Assembly (NCBI GenBank): GCA_005784505.1
Contig: VCAZ01000036.1
Location: 1,721,940 to 1,785,939, forward strand
DNA from: Bagarius yarrelli
Taxonomy: Eukaryota; Chordata; Actinopteri; Siluriformes; Sisoridae
DNA length: 64,000 nucleotides
Reading direction: 5' to 3'
Below are positions 1 to 11,800 of this stretch, one piece after another (within the stretch, counting starts at the first letter, position 1; each line of letters opens with the position of its first letter). The position numbers and the translations under genes were made by a program. The notes below the pieces were generated by a model. It did no database searches and had not been told where the DNA came from. It saw only the letters and a list, made by a program, of their open reading frames with translations.

Positions 1-1209
1 TCGACCGAGGAGCGTCCTTCTCGTCTCTTTCTTTCTCTCCTTCGACTGGATGGACTGAACTACTGAGTTGAAAAACACTTTTTATATTATACAACAGACG
101 TTTATGCACTGTCTTTCTAAATTCCTGTCTTATCCTATAGCAGTATTTATAACTAAATACCAACAGCCATTATATTATCATAGGCAGCGAGGATTTCATA
201 CTGAAGGAACATTGAATTATGGGACATTTTCAATTAGTGTAAAAAAAATAATTACTGTCCGTCCACAAGTCAGTTTTTAAATAGGTGAGAACACTGTCCA
301 TTTTAGTGTGAGGTGTTAGTTTTAATTGCTCATGGATAAACACTTGGGGTGTCTCAAAGAGCAGAAATGTGTTGTAGCCCAGTAGTGAACAACACAACGA
401 CATTCAAAAAGGAAACAAGTACGGCTCCTGGCCGGTACATGCTGCTGGTCAGTGGAAACAGGCAATTGCGGGAAGGCGTTTAAGCCGACATTCTTAATGC
501 TTTAATGTCGGGCACAAAGACTGAATTTAAGTAAAAACTAAATATCAGAGTGTATTTTTATTTAAAAATCAACTACACATAGACATTAAGATAACATAAC
601 TTACATAGATATTACATCCAGGAAAAAATATATCTTTTTTTAATACCAACACCATAAGTACCCTATTGGACGGGAGCATTTCTGAACTTTTATTTGCCTT
701 TAAAATTTTGTTGTGTTGTGTATCGGGTTGTATAAGTCCTATAGCTGTATTACTTCACAAGGGTCATTTTTAAAGCTGAATTAATCGCATATTAAAAGTT
801 TTTATAGAATCGTAAACAATAGTCTTGCGTGGCCAGACATTCAGACTGACAGCAGACGGTCTGGAAATCTTGACCGCTTTGGTTATGGATAAGGTCCACC
901 TAAGAAGACGTATAACTGACAGGTAACGCAGCCGTTTGGTGCCATGTCATGTTTAGTGGCTTGTAAATGACCCCAAAATAACAGACCGGTATGCATCTGG
1001 TAAAACTCATTGTCACCAATGAAACACAACGGCTTATTTCTGAATAAGACGGCTTTGGGTTGTTTCTAGGCGGACACACACGTCCTCCGGAAATCAAAGG
1101 ACAACTTTAAAACTACTGAAATTTCCAGCTAAGTTTGCCATATGCAGCAGATGTTTAGACCGTACTTATCTAAGGCAACTGACATTTATCTAATGTTTTT
1201 GTTCAACAT

Positions 1210-1328
1210 AGAAGTTAAGGTTTAAGGGCCTTGCTCAGGGGCCCAGCAGTGGCAGCTTGGTTGTGTTGGAAATTGAAGCCATTTGAAGCAGTTCAACACT
1301 TTACCCACTGAGCTACTACTCGACCCTC
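1210..1328 (-). repeat. tRNA-derived SINE, partial copy
   Basis: The stretch reads as the reverse complement of the SINE family seen throughout the window: a GGGCCTTGCTCAGGGGCCC-type block, then AGCAGTGGCAGCTTGG and a decayed tRNA-like promoter part ending near GAGCTACTACT. The core and tail are missing. Confidence 0.6.
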
Positions 1329-4299
1329 GTGGGTTTCTTTTGATCTGTTTATAAATGTGTTCGAGAAAACATTTATGATGCATTTTTCTAAATAATCACC
1401 CTGTCTGTAACACTAGTTGAATTTTCAATAATGGCAAGCCCTTGATTTCATTTTACTGAGACACTTTACAGGGCAGAGCTAAATTGCAAGCTGTAAAAAT
1501 TACACCAGAAGCTGGAAATTTCTGGAAATAAATTAGAAATAAATGCACTAGGAGGCTAGTGATAGAACATGTACAGCTTTAAATGTGGATCTTCTAAAAT
1601 TCTCCTTTTTAAATAAAAAATGATGTAGAACAAACGAAAGGAAAAGAGTACTAACTGTGTTAGAAATCAAGATGGCGGCTGGAGAGAAAACCTGTCCAAG
1701 GGTGACTCTAGAACCTGTTTCTCATCTCAGCCAAAAACTAACAACTATTATACTAGCAAAATTAAAATAAGAGATGCCGGCACCCACATGCCCAGATGTT
1801 CAACTCTGGCTTAGGTTCTCTCTGGTCCCCCCCCTTTTTTTTTAAATAACTAAAAAAATACAATATACGTTATTCGGCGCATGTGTAACAATCCTTCATT
1901 CGAAGTGTGACGGTTTGTGCTGCATGGTAGCCGGAGGAGGGAGATAATGTCAAGAAAATTAACTTACATATGTCTTACAATGTGTACAAGGTTATAAATG
2001 TTAGAGACATGACATGGTCTTCCTTCATTCAGCATTTACATTAACACAAAAACTAATCACGCACACCTGACTTCCATTCACTGATCACCCTAGCCACACT
2101 ATTTAAGCACGATTTTCACCCAGGCACTTTGTCTGGTCTCTCCTGTGGAAAAAAACTCACTTCAATGCTAACACGTTGGAGCTAAAGTTTCTCCTGCGTT
2201 TTTTTTTTATGCTCCTGCAGACTAACTATTTCCTGGTTCCTAGTTCTGGTTCTCTGACTCTTGTGTACCCAAGTCAAGTCTGGTATTTTGTTGTTCGGAA
2301 TATCCTCTAAGTTAATGCCATTGTTAAAGACTGTCAGTTTGCTAATTACACTGCTTTAAACCTCATCGCTTCAATCTCTGCATTAAGTCTGACTTCTCGT
2401 TACAATAGAAGGTATTTTTTAGTATTTTTGGCTATGGTTATGCTTAGTTAAGGCATTTATTGTGTACAGCGTCTACGGAAATTCGCCATCTTAAATCTAT
2501 CTATTCGTATACACGCTAATAAGTCGTAAGAAGAACAAATTCTCCAGACAGGAGTTGCTAATCATCATCACACTTTGCAAACTGAAGCAATTAAGTTTTT
2601 TATTGACTGTCATAAAATGATACATTTTTTTTAAATACAAAGTCTATTACTTTTTTATTCAGCTCACTAACAGTAATACTGGTTGATGATAATAATGAGA
2701 TGGTGACTAACAGTATCGAGGCCTAAACCGTAGCTCTGTTTCTGACCCATTTCTAAACAAATCCCCTGGGTTTGTTTTAATGAGCAAAAATTTAGAGCAG
2801 TTCAGGGACAAAAAAATCCTTTGAATCCTTTTAATTATCATTCTTCAAAATATTTTTTTTCTCTTTGAAGAAGGCAAATGAAAATGCACAAATAATCCAT
2901 GTGTGCCTTTAATAACTTCATGATTGCTGGGTAGCAATAAAAGTTTTCAAATATTTCTGTAGCTCTATACAATTTCTATAGAGTTTGCATAGAACCTGGG
3001 GAGATTTAGCAGATTTTATTAAGACTGACAGGTTTCTAGAGTGTGTTTACACCTGATCAGTCAAATTAAGTAGATTTTCCTTTAAACTTGTAATGAGTGT
3101 GTCTCATTTGCTGTACCCCAAATAATGTCTTAAATCCATCGATCACACCGACTCTATTATGCAGCTGTGGAAAAATCTGCCCTTAACAGCGTCTAATTTA
3201 CTTCGTTAATTTGGTTAAGCCAGTCCAACCCACCACTGCAGAAGTGAAACTAATTTAACTTCATTTACAGACATTTAATCACTACTGAATCAAAGCACAT
3301 GGTTTCCTGAGAGATAATTAACACTGCTTAATTACACAGTGACGTGCTGCGCGACACGACCGCCATGCTATCGAGAGCTCCACAGAGACAATTCCCAGAA
3401 GAAGACTTTTATTCAAAACAGTCATTACAACGTGCGGCAGAGACATTTTAACAATGACTTCATTATCTTTATTATCTTTCTTCGTGGTAGGTTTAGTAGT
3501 AGTCTCATCCTCAGATGTCACGCTTACAAACACGCTTGAATGTCCCGGCTGAAAACGTCAGGAGTTTCGATGTCAACTTTTGATGAGTTGAAGCGTAAAG
3601 GATTTCCACCAGATGTGTGTCATGTTGTTTAACAGTCCGTCTGGAAACAACCCAAAGCCGTCTGATAAAATAAGTAAACTGTTGTGTTTACGATCGGTCC
3701 AATAAGCATTAATAAAGACTGATTAAATGAGGGATTCTTTACAAAGTTTTACTGGTTACACGTTCTCTCACCCCTAAGCGGAACCTCATTGGTAGCTTTG
3801 CCTGTCAGTCATACATCCTCCTGTTGTTATATTACTGGTATACTTTAGTGCCAAAAATACCAAGTAAAATATCGACAAGAACGCTTACCTACAAAAACAA
3901 AACAGCATGGCCGCATTTGGCCCTTGAGCCTTAAACGAGACACCTGTATTTGTTAAACGAAAACGAATGAAGACTTAAATCAGAACAGTCTCAGACACTA
4001 TAGGCTGAAGAATCTCCTTTAACAGTCTGTCAGATACAACCAGCGATCCTGTCTATCTAAAGCGACTGCATATTTTAAGCCTGTCCTTTACACTAATGAT
4101 GTTTGACCCACAGACTGATGATGATATAATGCATCATGGCGTTTCATTAAGTGTAACAAACAAACAAAAACATGAGCTGAAGTAACAATTCCTTTACCAA
4201 ACAGACATCTCTGTAGGATTCGGTATACGTATGAAAGAACTGGAATGCTAATCATGAGCAGATGTTTGTTTTAAACTTCCTATTCCAGATGTTAGTCTA

Positions 4300-5335
4300 G
4301 AAAGACTATCCAGCAGATTGTGTTATGTGACTGTGGGTATGTGTGTTTTTTAAGCCTCGATAGTATAAGTAAGTTCGGACAGTTGAGGTGAGAAGGTCTG
4401 GGGTTCAGTCGGAGTAATAGCGATGATAGTACTAGTTGTAACAGTATTAATAATAGCAGTAGTATTATAATTAGTAGTATTAACAAAAATAATAATAATA
4501 CTAGTAACAATAGGAGTATCAGCAGCAGAAGTAGTAGCAGCAATAATACTAGTAATAGTAGCAGTAGCAGTTAGGTAGAAGTAGTGCCATTAGCAACAGT
4601 AGCAGTAGTGGTAGCAGTACTAGTAATGACAGTAGAAATACTTGTAGTAACAGTAGAAGAAGTAATAGCAGTAATAATAATAATAGTAATAACAGTAACT
4701 GCAGTAGTAGTCAGAACAGTAGCAGCAGTAGAAGCAGTAGCAGCATTAATAATACTAGTAACAATAGCAGCAGCGGTAGTAGTAGCATAGTAATAATACT
4801 AGAAATAGTAGTAATAATAGTAGTAGCAGTGAGGTAGAAGTAGTACCATTATCAGAAGTAGTAGTAGCAGTAGTAGCAGTAATAATAAAAGTAATACTAG
4901 CATTATTAGTAGTAGTAATAGTAGTGGCAGTGAGACAGTAGTAGTAATGGTATTATATTTACTAGTATTAATAACAATAATAATACTACTAGTAACAGTA
5001 GCAGTAGCAGCAGTATTTGTAGCAGTAAAAATACTAGTAATAAAAGCAGTAGTAGCAGTGCTGTAAAAGTAGTGCCATTAGCAATAGTAGCAGTAGTGGT
5101 AGAAAGAGTCACTGCAGTAGTAGTAATAGCAGTAAGGTTAAATGAGTTGCGATAATAGCAGTAATAACACTAGTAATTGGTAAAACACTTTTAAAAAGAC
5201 TTTTCACCAGATTGTGTCACATGACATGTGGAAATGTGTGTTCATTGGGCCTCGATAGTATTAGGAAGATCAGAAACTTATGTTAAGGTGAGGAAGTCTG
5301 GGGTTCAGTTGGGGTTCCAGTTCTTCCACTTTAAC
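4300..5335. repeat. Trinucleotide (GTA/ATA) array bracketed by direct repeats
   Basis: From about 4413 to 5170 the plus strand is a compound AGTAGT/AATAGTAGC-type trinucleotide array. A block of about 110 bp precedes it (about 4300-4412, with CAGATTGTGT, GCCTCGATAGTAT and TCTGGGGTTCAGT). A similar block follows it (about 5205-5315, same landmarks in the same order). The open frames across it, rich in leucine, valine or alanine, are periodicity artefacts. Confidence 0.85.
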
Positions 5336-5500
5336 CAGAACCCAGCATGGCTTCATGGAGTTTAGGGATTTTGTGCACAGGGACATTGTCATGCTGGAAC
5401 AGGGTTTGAGTCCATTGAAGGAATAATATAATGACATTCCTGGTGGTCTCATAGGTATGAAAGTTCATCTGGGTTTTTTTTTTCAACAAAACAGCTCGAA
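5265..5500 (-). mobile_element. DDE transposase relic (Tc1-like), minus strand
   Basis: On the minus strand, decayed frames read FQHDNVPVHK-like, then VEELEPQLNPRLPHLN-like. These resemble the DDE core blocks QHDNAPxHK and eWPxQSPDLNP of Tc1/mariner transposases. Stop codons and frame changes break it. It is probably part of the same relic family as 6110-6270. Confidence 0.55.
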
Positions 5501-5617
5501 GAACCTCCCAACACACCACTTTTCCTTAGCGGAAAGACTTTTATCGCAATAAAGCACGTTCGGCTGACTGGGTACTTTGTCAGCACAACAGTCAGTAAGT
5601 ACTTTAATACCTGAAAC

Positions 5618-5629
5618 ACACACACACTT

Positions 5630-5660
<31 letters not shown>
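5618..5660. repeat. CA-rich microsatellite
   Basis: Interrupted (CA)n tract, with a CTCTCT interruption near 5630. Confidence 0.9.
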
Positions 5661-5661
<1 letters not shown>

Positions 5662-6104
5662 ACAATGCACTGCTTTTAAAATACTGTACAGAACTCGCAA
5701 GCTATATTCATAAATTCTACACCACACCACTATTTTTAAGGAAATTAAAGGATTTTTTTCAGAATTTGGCTGCTTCATTCAACATACTTGTTTTTTAGAG
5801 ACGCAATGCTGGGATCAAGATGAAAGGGGTTATTAGATAAAAGCTAAGTGCACGACTCCTGCTATGGTTTTTAAAGCCGCTCGTGATCAGGGTGGTAACC
5901 AGGTCCAGAATTTTAGCAAGGTCTGATCTGATAGCTAAATCATTTGTTATTGTTCTGGATTGTGTTACATATTTCATAATGATGTGTCCTAAAGTAATAA
6001 AACAACAAATAGTAATAAACTTTATAATGAATAGTATATGATATTAGTAACAATAACATTTTTTAATTATAGTAGCTTAGTTTTTCATTGGAACTTCATT
6101 GACT

Positions 6105-6280
6105 TAAAACCTGTTTCAGCATGACAATGTTCCAGTGAATCTCCATGAAGACATGCTGTGTTCTGATTGGAGTGGAAAAACTGGAGTTACCTACCAACCT
6201 GACTCTGACTCAACCCCTTTAAACTGAACACCTTTGAGATGAACTGGAACTCTTGACTTTTTCCACCAAGATCACTGCCT
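6105..6280 (+). mobile_element. DDE transposase relic (Tc1-like), plus strand
   Basis: The plus strand reads TTTCAGCATGACAATG, then a VEKLELPTNLTLTQP-like stretch, then GAACACCTTTGAGATGAACTGGAA. These correspond to the transposase blocks FQHDN, eWPxQSPDLNP and EHLWDELE. The frame is broken by stops, so it is a relic. Confidence 0.55.
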
Positions 6281-6284
6281 GACC

Positions 6285-6560
6285 AGACTATCCATTTATT
6301 TATCCATCCTTTCATTCATTGTCTATACCCACTTATTTTTAACAGGGATCTATCATAGCTGTCATCGGCAAAAGGCAGGGGTCACCCTTGACAGGGCACC
6401 AGTCAATCGCATGGGCAAATACAGACGAACAACACACTCACACTAACTTCTATGGGACATTTAAAATAACCATTCATGTAGAGAACATGTAGATGCCACA
6501 CAGAAAGACTGCTGCAGGGGATACGAACTTGGAATGTTCTTGCTGTGAGGACACTGTACT
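6285..6560. repeat. Degenerate dispersed repeat of teleost type
   Basis: Contains TATCCATCCTTTCATTCATTGTCTA, a CAGGGCACCAGTCAATCGCA block and a CATGTAGATGCCACACAGAAAG block. I recognise this order of motifs from a high-copy interspersed repeat in many fish genomes, but cannot name the family with confidence. Confidence 0.4.
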
Positions 6561-6964
6561 AATAAAAACGAATATAAATCCCCAGAGCCACTTATTAAAA
6601 CTTATTATTAAAAAGTTTTTGGCCAAAAAACTCAACTCAAAGTGTCTCTTTGTCTGCTCTGAGGACATGGTCCCTATCATCAAAACACACCAACAAGACA
6701 GCAAGACATTCGGAAACTAACAAGGTTCAACCTTCTTTTTGTGTCACACCATGTTGGGTTCTAGAACAATTTGAAAAGTTTAAAAGAAGTGTGCACATCT
6801 GGTTCACAGCTGTTATTGGGTGAAACACAGGGGTGCAGCCCATGTATCCCACTTATTAATAAATTGCTTGGAGCAGTTACATAGCAGTGTGGACAATTGT
6901 TTGTTGGGTTCCAGAACCACAGCATTACAGATGCCATACCTGCTGTTATAAAGGTGTTATTATT

Positions 6965-7120
6965 GAGAAGTGGTAGCTCACTGGTTAAAGTGACTGCTGA
7001 TCATTTCAAAATTTAATTTTCAGCACCACCATTCTGACACTACTGGCAACTTCGCAAGGCAATTAGCCCTTTAACTGTTCGGTTGAATAAAAATAATGTG
7101 AAGGTAAATCGCTCTGAAAA
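6965..7120 (+). repeat. tRNA-derived SINE, degenerate
   Basis: Reads GTGGTAGCTCACTGGTTAAAG, then CAGCACCACC and AATTAGCCCTTTAACTG, then TGAAGGTAAATCGCTCTG. It has the module order of the local SINE family but many changes. Confidence 0.6.
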
Positions 7121-7189
7121 AGAATGTTCGCTAATGTCGTAAATGTCAATAATATTCTAAATTCACATCTTAACACTGGCTACCAGGTT

Positions 7190-7385
7190 CAGTTTACATT
7201 TACATTTCCGGCATATTGGCAGACACCCTCATCCAGAGCGATCTATATTTATTTCATTACAACTGAGCAATTGGAATGGCCTTGCCCAGGGGGCCTAGCA
7301 ATGGTAATTTACTGGTGCTGGAAATCAAACCCTGATCTTCCAATTAGCAGTCCAACACCTTAATCACTGCACTACCACTTCCATA
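7190..7385 (-). repeat. tRNA-derived SINE, near full length
   Basis: Reverse-complement copy. It starts with the ATTTACATTT tail, then the core (GGCAGACACCCTCATCCAGAG), then GGCCTTGCCCAGGGGGCC, and finally the tRNA-like head ending ACTGCACTACCACTTCC. Confidence 0.8.
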
Positions 7386-8544
7386 TGTTAGAAGAAAGTT
7401 TGGGTATCCGAAAAAAAACAAAGTAGTTGAAGTAAAAGTGTTAATTAAATAAGAAGAAAATTGTGTGGTCTGGTGTCTGGTTTCAACAACATTGCTAAAA
7501 TGTTTTAAAGGCATTATTGAGAAACAATTCAGCAATTTTTTAGAACATTGGGCCGGAAATTGTTAAGATAATGTTGTAATAAAGTTTTATAGTATTATTC
7601 CAGCAGAATTGGTGTGTGAGAATGTTCGAGGAAAAAACACTTTCTTTCCCCCTATTCAACATATCCACCTTTTTCCTGAAGAGTCTTTTTTTTTTAGCAA
7701 CCTTTCGTAGAATTTTTTCACCTAGATAAACACAAACACAATCTCTCGCCCTCTCTCTTTTCCGATGAACTCTCTAGGGTAAAGCTTACAAGCCTGCACA
7801 ATTCCCTTTTGCCTTTGCCATGTCAGATTATATTCTACTCACAGACTGCCTAAGATAACTCTCATCTTTTCTCCTAAATTGAATTTCAAAGGAAAGAATC
7901 ATGTTTCAGCATCAGCGATGAGGAGAGGACTCGGTGGAACGGGAGGATGGGTTTTGGTTCTGTGGATAGTATAGTTAATGCAGACTGTCCACGAACCCTT
8001 GCAACACACAGTATCTGAATGACTTCAGAAATTAAAAAGTCAGAACTACTTTATTTTTATGCCTTCATGTTCATCCTTTTTATTTAACTAGAGTTTTTAG
8101 CTGCTAGAGTGAAAATTGTGAGCTGGATAGTCAACAAGCAGACATGTATGTGAATCAATTGAAAGCAAATTAGCACAAATTGACTAGCACTCAATGGTAC
8201 AATAGGACTTCTTGGACTTCTTGTAGCTTGATAGGACCTCCCACCCTAGCTGTCCAAAGCCGTGGCTACTGAACGCATCAACTTGACTAGACTAGACGAC
8301 CAGGGACGACATTGTATGCACTGATTATGTCTTCTGTCTGCATAAACAGTTATGCATGCACACAGGTAGAAAAGCCTATCATAATATTCGGACCGAACCT
8401 TTTGATTGGACAAACATTTCTTGGCCCTACGTCTTCCAGAATATATAAATACATATAACATACAAAAAATATTTCTAAAGACAATTAGTTAATGTCCCTT
8501 TAATTTTTTTTAAGTTGATGTAATCTAAGAAACCAGTTTTACTG

Positions 8545-8692
8545 TACATTTATGACATTTGGAATATTCAGAGTAACTTACATTTCTTTTTTTTCTAATG
8601 ACACTCAACAGCTGAGAGTTTTGCTCAGAGCCCAGCAGTGGCTAAATGTCAGTGCTGGAATTCAAATCTTAACCACCAAGCTACCACATTTC
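8545..8692 (-). repeat. tRNA-derived SINE, degenerate
   Basis: Reverse-complement copy: TTATGACATTTGGAATATTC, then GCTCAGAGCCCAGCAGTGG, then CTTAACCACCAAGCTACCAC. It lies next to iqsec3 exon 2. Confidence 0.6.
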
Positions 8693-8822
8693 ACATTGAT
8701 CTATTTATTGATAGAAGCACTTTTGTATGTCTTCTGTCAGTCTGTAGTAGTAAAGATAAAGTGTTTAGTACAAACAAACGTAATGCAACGAGTCAAACTT
8801 ATGTTTTGTGTTACGTCCTTAC

Positions 8823-8897
8823 CTTGAACAGCTAATGGGATCGCTTTCGGACGCTTCCGGGGCAGGGCAGCAGAACTGGTGCAGGACCGTCTGGCTT
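8823..8897 (-). CDS. iqsec3: iqsec3 coding exon 2
   Basis: A 75-nt exon on the minus strand, preceded by a polypyrimidine tract and TTTTACAG and followed by a good donor, GTAAGG. Exon 1 ends in phase 2 (GA), so the joined frame reads ESQTVLHQFCCPAPEAS and so on. This matches the TVLHQFCCPA block I recall from the N-terminal linker of vertebrate IQSEC3. The exon ends in phase 2 (AG). The match in phase, strand and sequence makes this a firm call despite its size. The next exon is not in the window. Confidence 0.85.
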
Positions 8898-11800
8898 CTG
8901 TAAAAGGAAAGTGAACATTTTTAATAAACATCAAGACATATCGACTTTTGTACTATACTGATTTTTACTGATTTTACTGATAATGGCTCAATGGTTAGGG
9001 TGTTGGACTGATACCTGGAAGACTGGGGTTCGATATCCAGCACCAACAAGTTGCCACCCCTAACTTAACCCCCAATGGCCCAGTAGTATAAACAAGATTA
9101 ATGTAAGACGCTCTGGATAAAAGGCATCTGCCAAATGCCATAAGTGTAAATGTAATAACTAAAAATACACTGTATACCGAATATCTCACAAATGGAGTCA
9201 ATCCACCAGGACGTGTTTCTGCGTTTCTGCACTAAACCTTTGAGTTTCGTCTGTTTAGTGCTGCTAAATTTTCATCCATAAATAATCATGTACTGACCTC
9301 AAAACGTTGTCTGGCTGAAAAAACAGCTTTTTAAACAGAAAGACAGAGTGCTTAGTAAATATTTAATATGGGAACAGCACACATCAGTATTCAGGCGCAG
9401 TATTCAGAATGGATTACCAATCAGCAGGAATTATTCTATCACCAGGAGTCTGATATATGAGCAAGGACGCTGTTGGCTTTTAGTGTAAGATGTTTGTTTT
9501 CTGTTTTCATTATCATCATCATCATCATCATAATGATAATACTAATAATAGGTGGGAAGGGTTGGCTCAATGGTTAAGGTGTTGCCCTGGTGACTGGATG
9601 ATCATACGTTTGGTTCCCAGCACCACTATTCTGCCACTGTTGGGCCCCTAGAAAAGGCCCCTAAACCCTTACCTGCTTGATTGAACTAATCTGATGAAAT
9701 GTTGCTCTGGATAAGAGTCTGCTAAATATTAAAAATGTAAAGATAATAATGTTTTACTTCAAAATAACCATTTTTATAAAGCTAAGTTACATAACAACAG
9801 AATTACAGCGACTGTTTCTCTCACACAGAAATCTTATTATTCACAATTTCTAGTAATTAAGACCTGAAGCTAGTGTTCTGCTTGGAAATAGCCACACAAA
9901 CACTGAGCACTTCCTTTCCTTGGGGAAATGTTAATATGCACACACACACACACTAGAGTGGATTAGGAGGCAGCTGGCAGATCAACTCTACATCCTCTAT
10001 GGGAATTTGAGTTTAATGCTTTACTTAATGCCCTGTATGCTGCAAACTGTGTGTGTGTGTGTGTGTGTGTGTATGTTCTATGTTTATATTTTTGTTTATA
10101 TGCCTGTAAGTGCACTTAACTATACCCAAGCTCTACTATAGAATGGACATTTTATTTACTGGATCTTCAAAATAACAACAGCTTTAGCTTCCAATCTTTT
10201 TATCTGGCAACCCCTTTTTCTTTCTACTGCAACAAAGCCGTCTGTCTTTATATTCTGTATAGCAGCTCAAAATAATGTACTTTCCATCACTGTAGCTGTG
10301 AGTTAAAGCATGATTACACTAGACTAGAAAGAAAATGTAATAATAAAAAAATATAATATTTTGCAAATTATTAGCACAATAAAACCCTTTACTATTTTAC
10401 TGTTAGTCATATTATTATTTATTTTAAAAATGAAAAAAATGTACTGTAATATAAAACTTTATTTCGTTTATATCTTTGTGTGGGACGCCAGAAAAACACG
10501 TGTGTGTGAAAGTCATGAGCTCTTATTGGTTCGGTTCAAATTCCCTTACATTTTTGCACTCCAAACTCTCCCACTTTTGCGGTTAGCGAATTGATATTGT
10601 TATAATTTTGGCCTTATATAACAGGTCCATTGCAATGCCTTTTGTTGTTTTCCCTATGGCTCCCTCTACTGGACAACATTATTACTGTATTACAGCCTTT
10701 ATCTCTAAATCCGATTGATATAAATGATTATCTTGATTACTTAATTTCTCATAATAAGACCAGATTAATACTTAAATTCACTAATTCATAAATTTATCGC
10801 ATTCTTTATCAGTTGACTTTAACATTAACATTGTGATATTCCAGCTAGCAGTAAAATTACATCATCATTGGTTATTTAAAGTCCTGCATTACAGGTTGAT
10901 TTTTTCATTTTGTTTTCGCCTACAAAATGTTTCAGAAGCAGCCGCAACTATTAAGCGACATAAAACGGTTTGAGGTGCTGCAGGAATTTTATGGAGCCTT
11001 TAATGAACACCAAGGGAAGCTACTCTATATAAGAAATAAAACACTTCAGGGTGCTGAAAGTAACTCCAGTAACAGTGCACTCTCCTATCATTGATCATTT
11101 TCCTACAACACTGGTTTATTCCATATACATCTCCCATTTCTGGTTTCCAATAAATCAATAGGTTGACTTGAGAACATTACACTCTATTACCCACTCTCTT
11201 ACTCAATCTCTCACTCACTCTTTTTCTCACTCTCTCATTCTCTAATCTTCTCACTCCCTCACTTACTCACACACTCACTCACTCTTTCAGTCACTAACTC
11301 TCTCACTCACTCACTCACTCACTCACTCACTTTTTTACTCTTTCACTCCCTACCTTATTCACCCACTCTCTTACTCACTCACTCACCCACTCTCTCTCAC
11401 TCACTCTCTCACTTATTCTCTTACTTTCCCACTCACTTACTCACTCTTACTCACTCACTCACTCACTCACTTACTCACTCATCTCACTCCTGGGGAAGTG
11501 AGTGAGTTTATATCTGTTTGGCATGTAGTGGCAACTCTGGGGAGGTGGTAGTCTAGTGGTTAAGGTATTGGCCTGATAATTGAAAGATCCGAGATTGATT
11601 CCCAGTGCTACCAAGTTACCACTTGGTAGTAACTTATTGGTGGTCCTCAACCACCAATTGTTCAGTTGTATAAATGAGATAAATGTAATTCGCTCTGGAA
11701 AAGGGCGTCTGCCAAATGCTGCAAATGTAAATGTAAATGTTACGCTGTTGGACTGCTGATCAGAAGATTAAGAGAAAAAAATGTAGTTGCTTGGTAGGCT

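Larger units (their letters stand above)
1..8822. other. iqsec3 intron / left flank, no exon recognised
   Basis: This AT-rich stretch lies downstream of iqsec3 exon 2 on the minus strand, so it is probably intron. I looked on the minus strand for the IQ-motif, SEC7 and PH exons of iqsec3 and found none, so those must lie beyond the left edge. It contains SINE copies, a trinucleotide array and transposase relics listed separately. The stretches 1-1200, 1330-4290 and 7390-8540 hold nothing I can identify beyond scattered short simple repeats. Confidence 0.6.

Noticed and set aside
1..66. Open stretch on the plus strand ending SLLRLDGLNY, possibly the end of another gene
   Set aside because: Short, at the window edge, CT-rich, and I cannot match it convincingly to a known carboxy terminus. 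It would also lie inside the presumed iqsec3 gene.
3318..3539. Overlapping open frames of 71 and 66 codons on opposite strands
   Set aside because: No splice signals in phase, no family resemblance, and both strands equally open. Probably chance.
4292..5112. Leucine-, valine- or alanine-rich frames
   Set aside because: Artefacts of the trinucleotide array; period three keeps all frames open.
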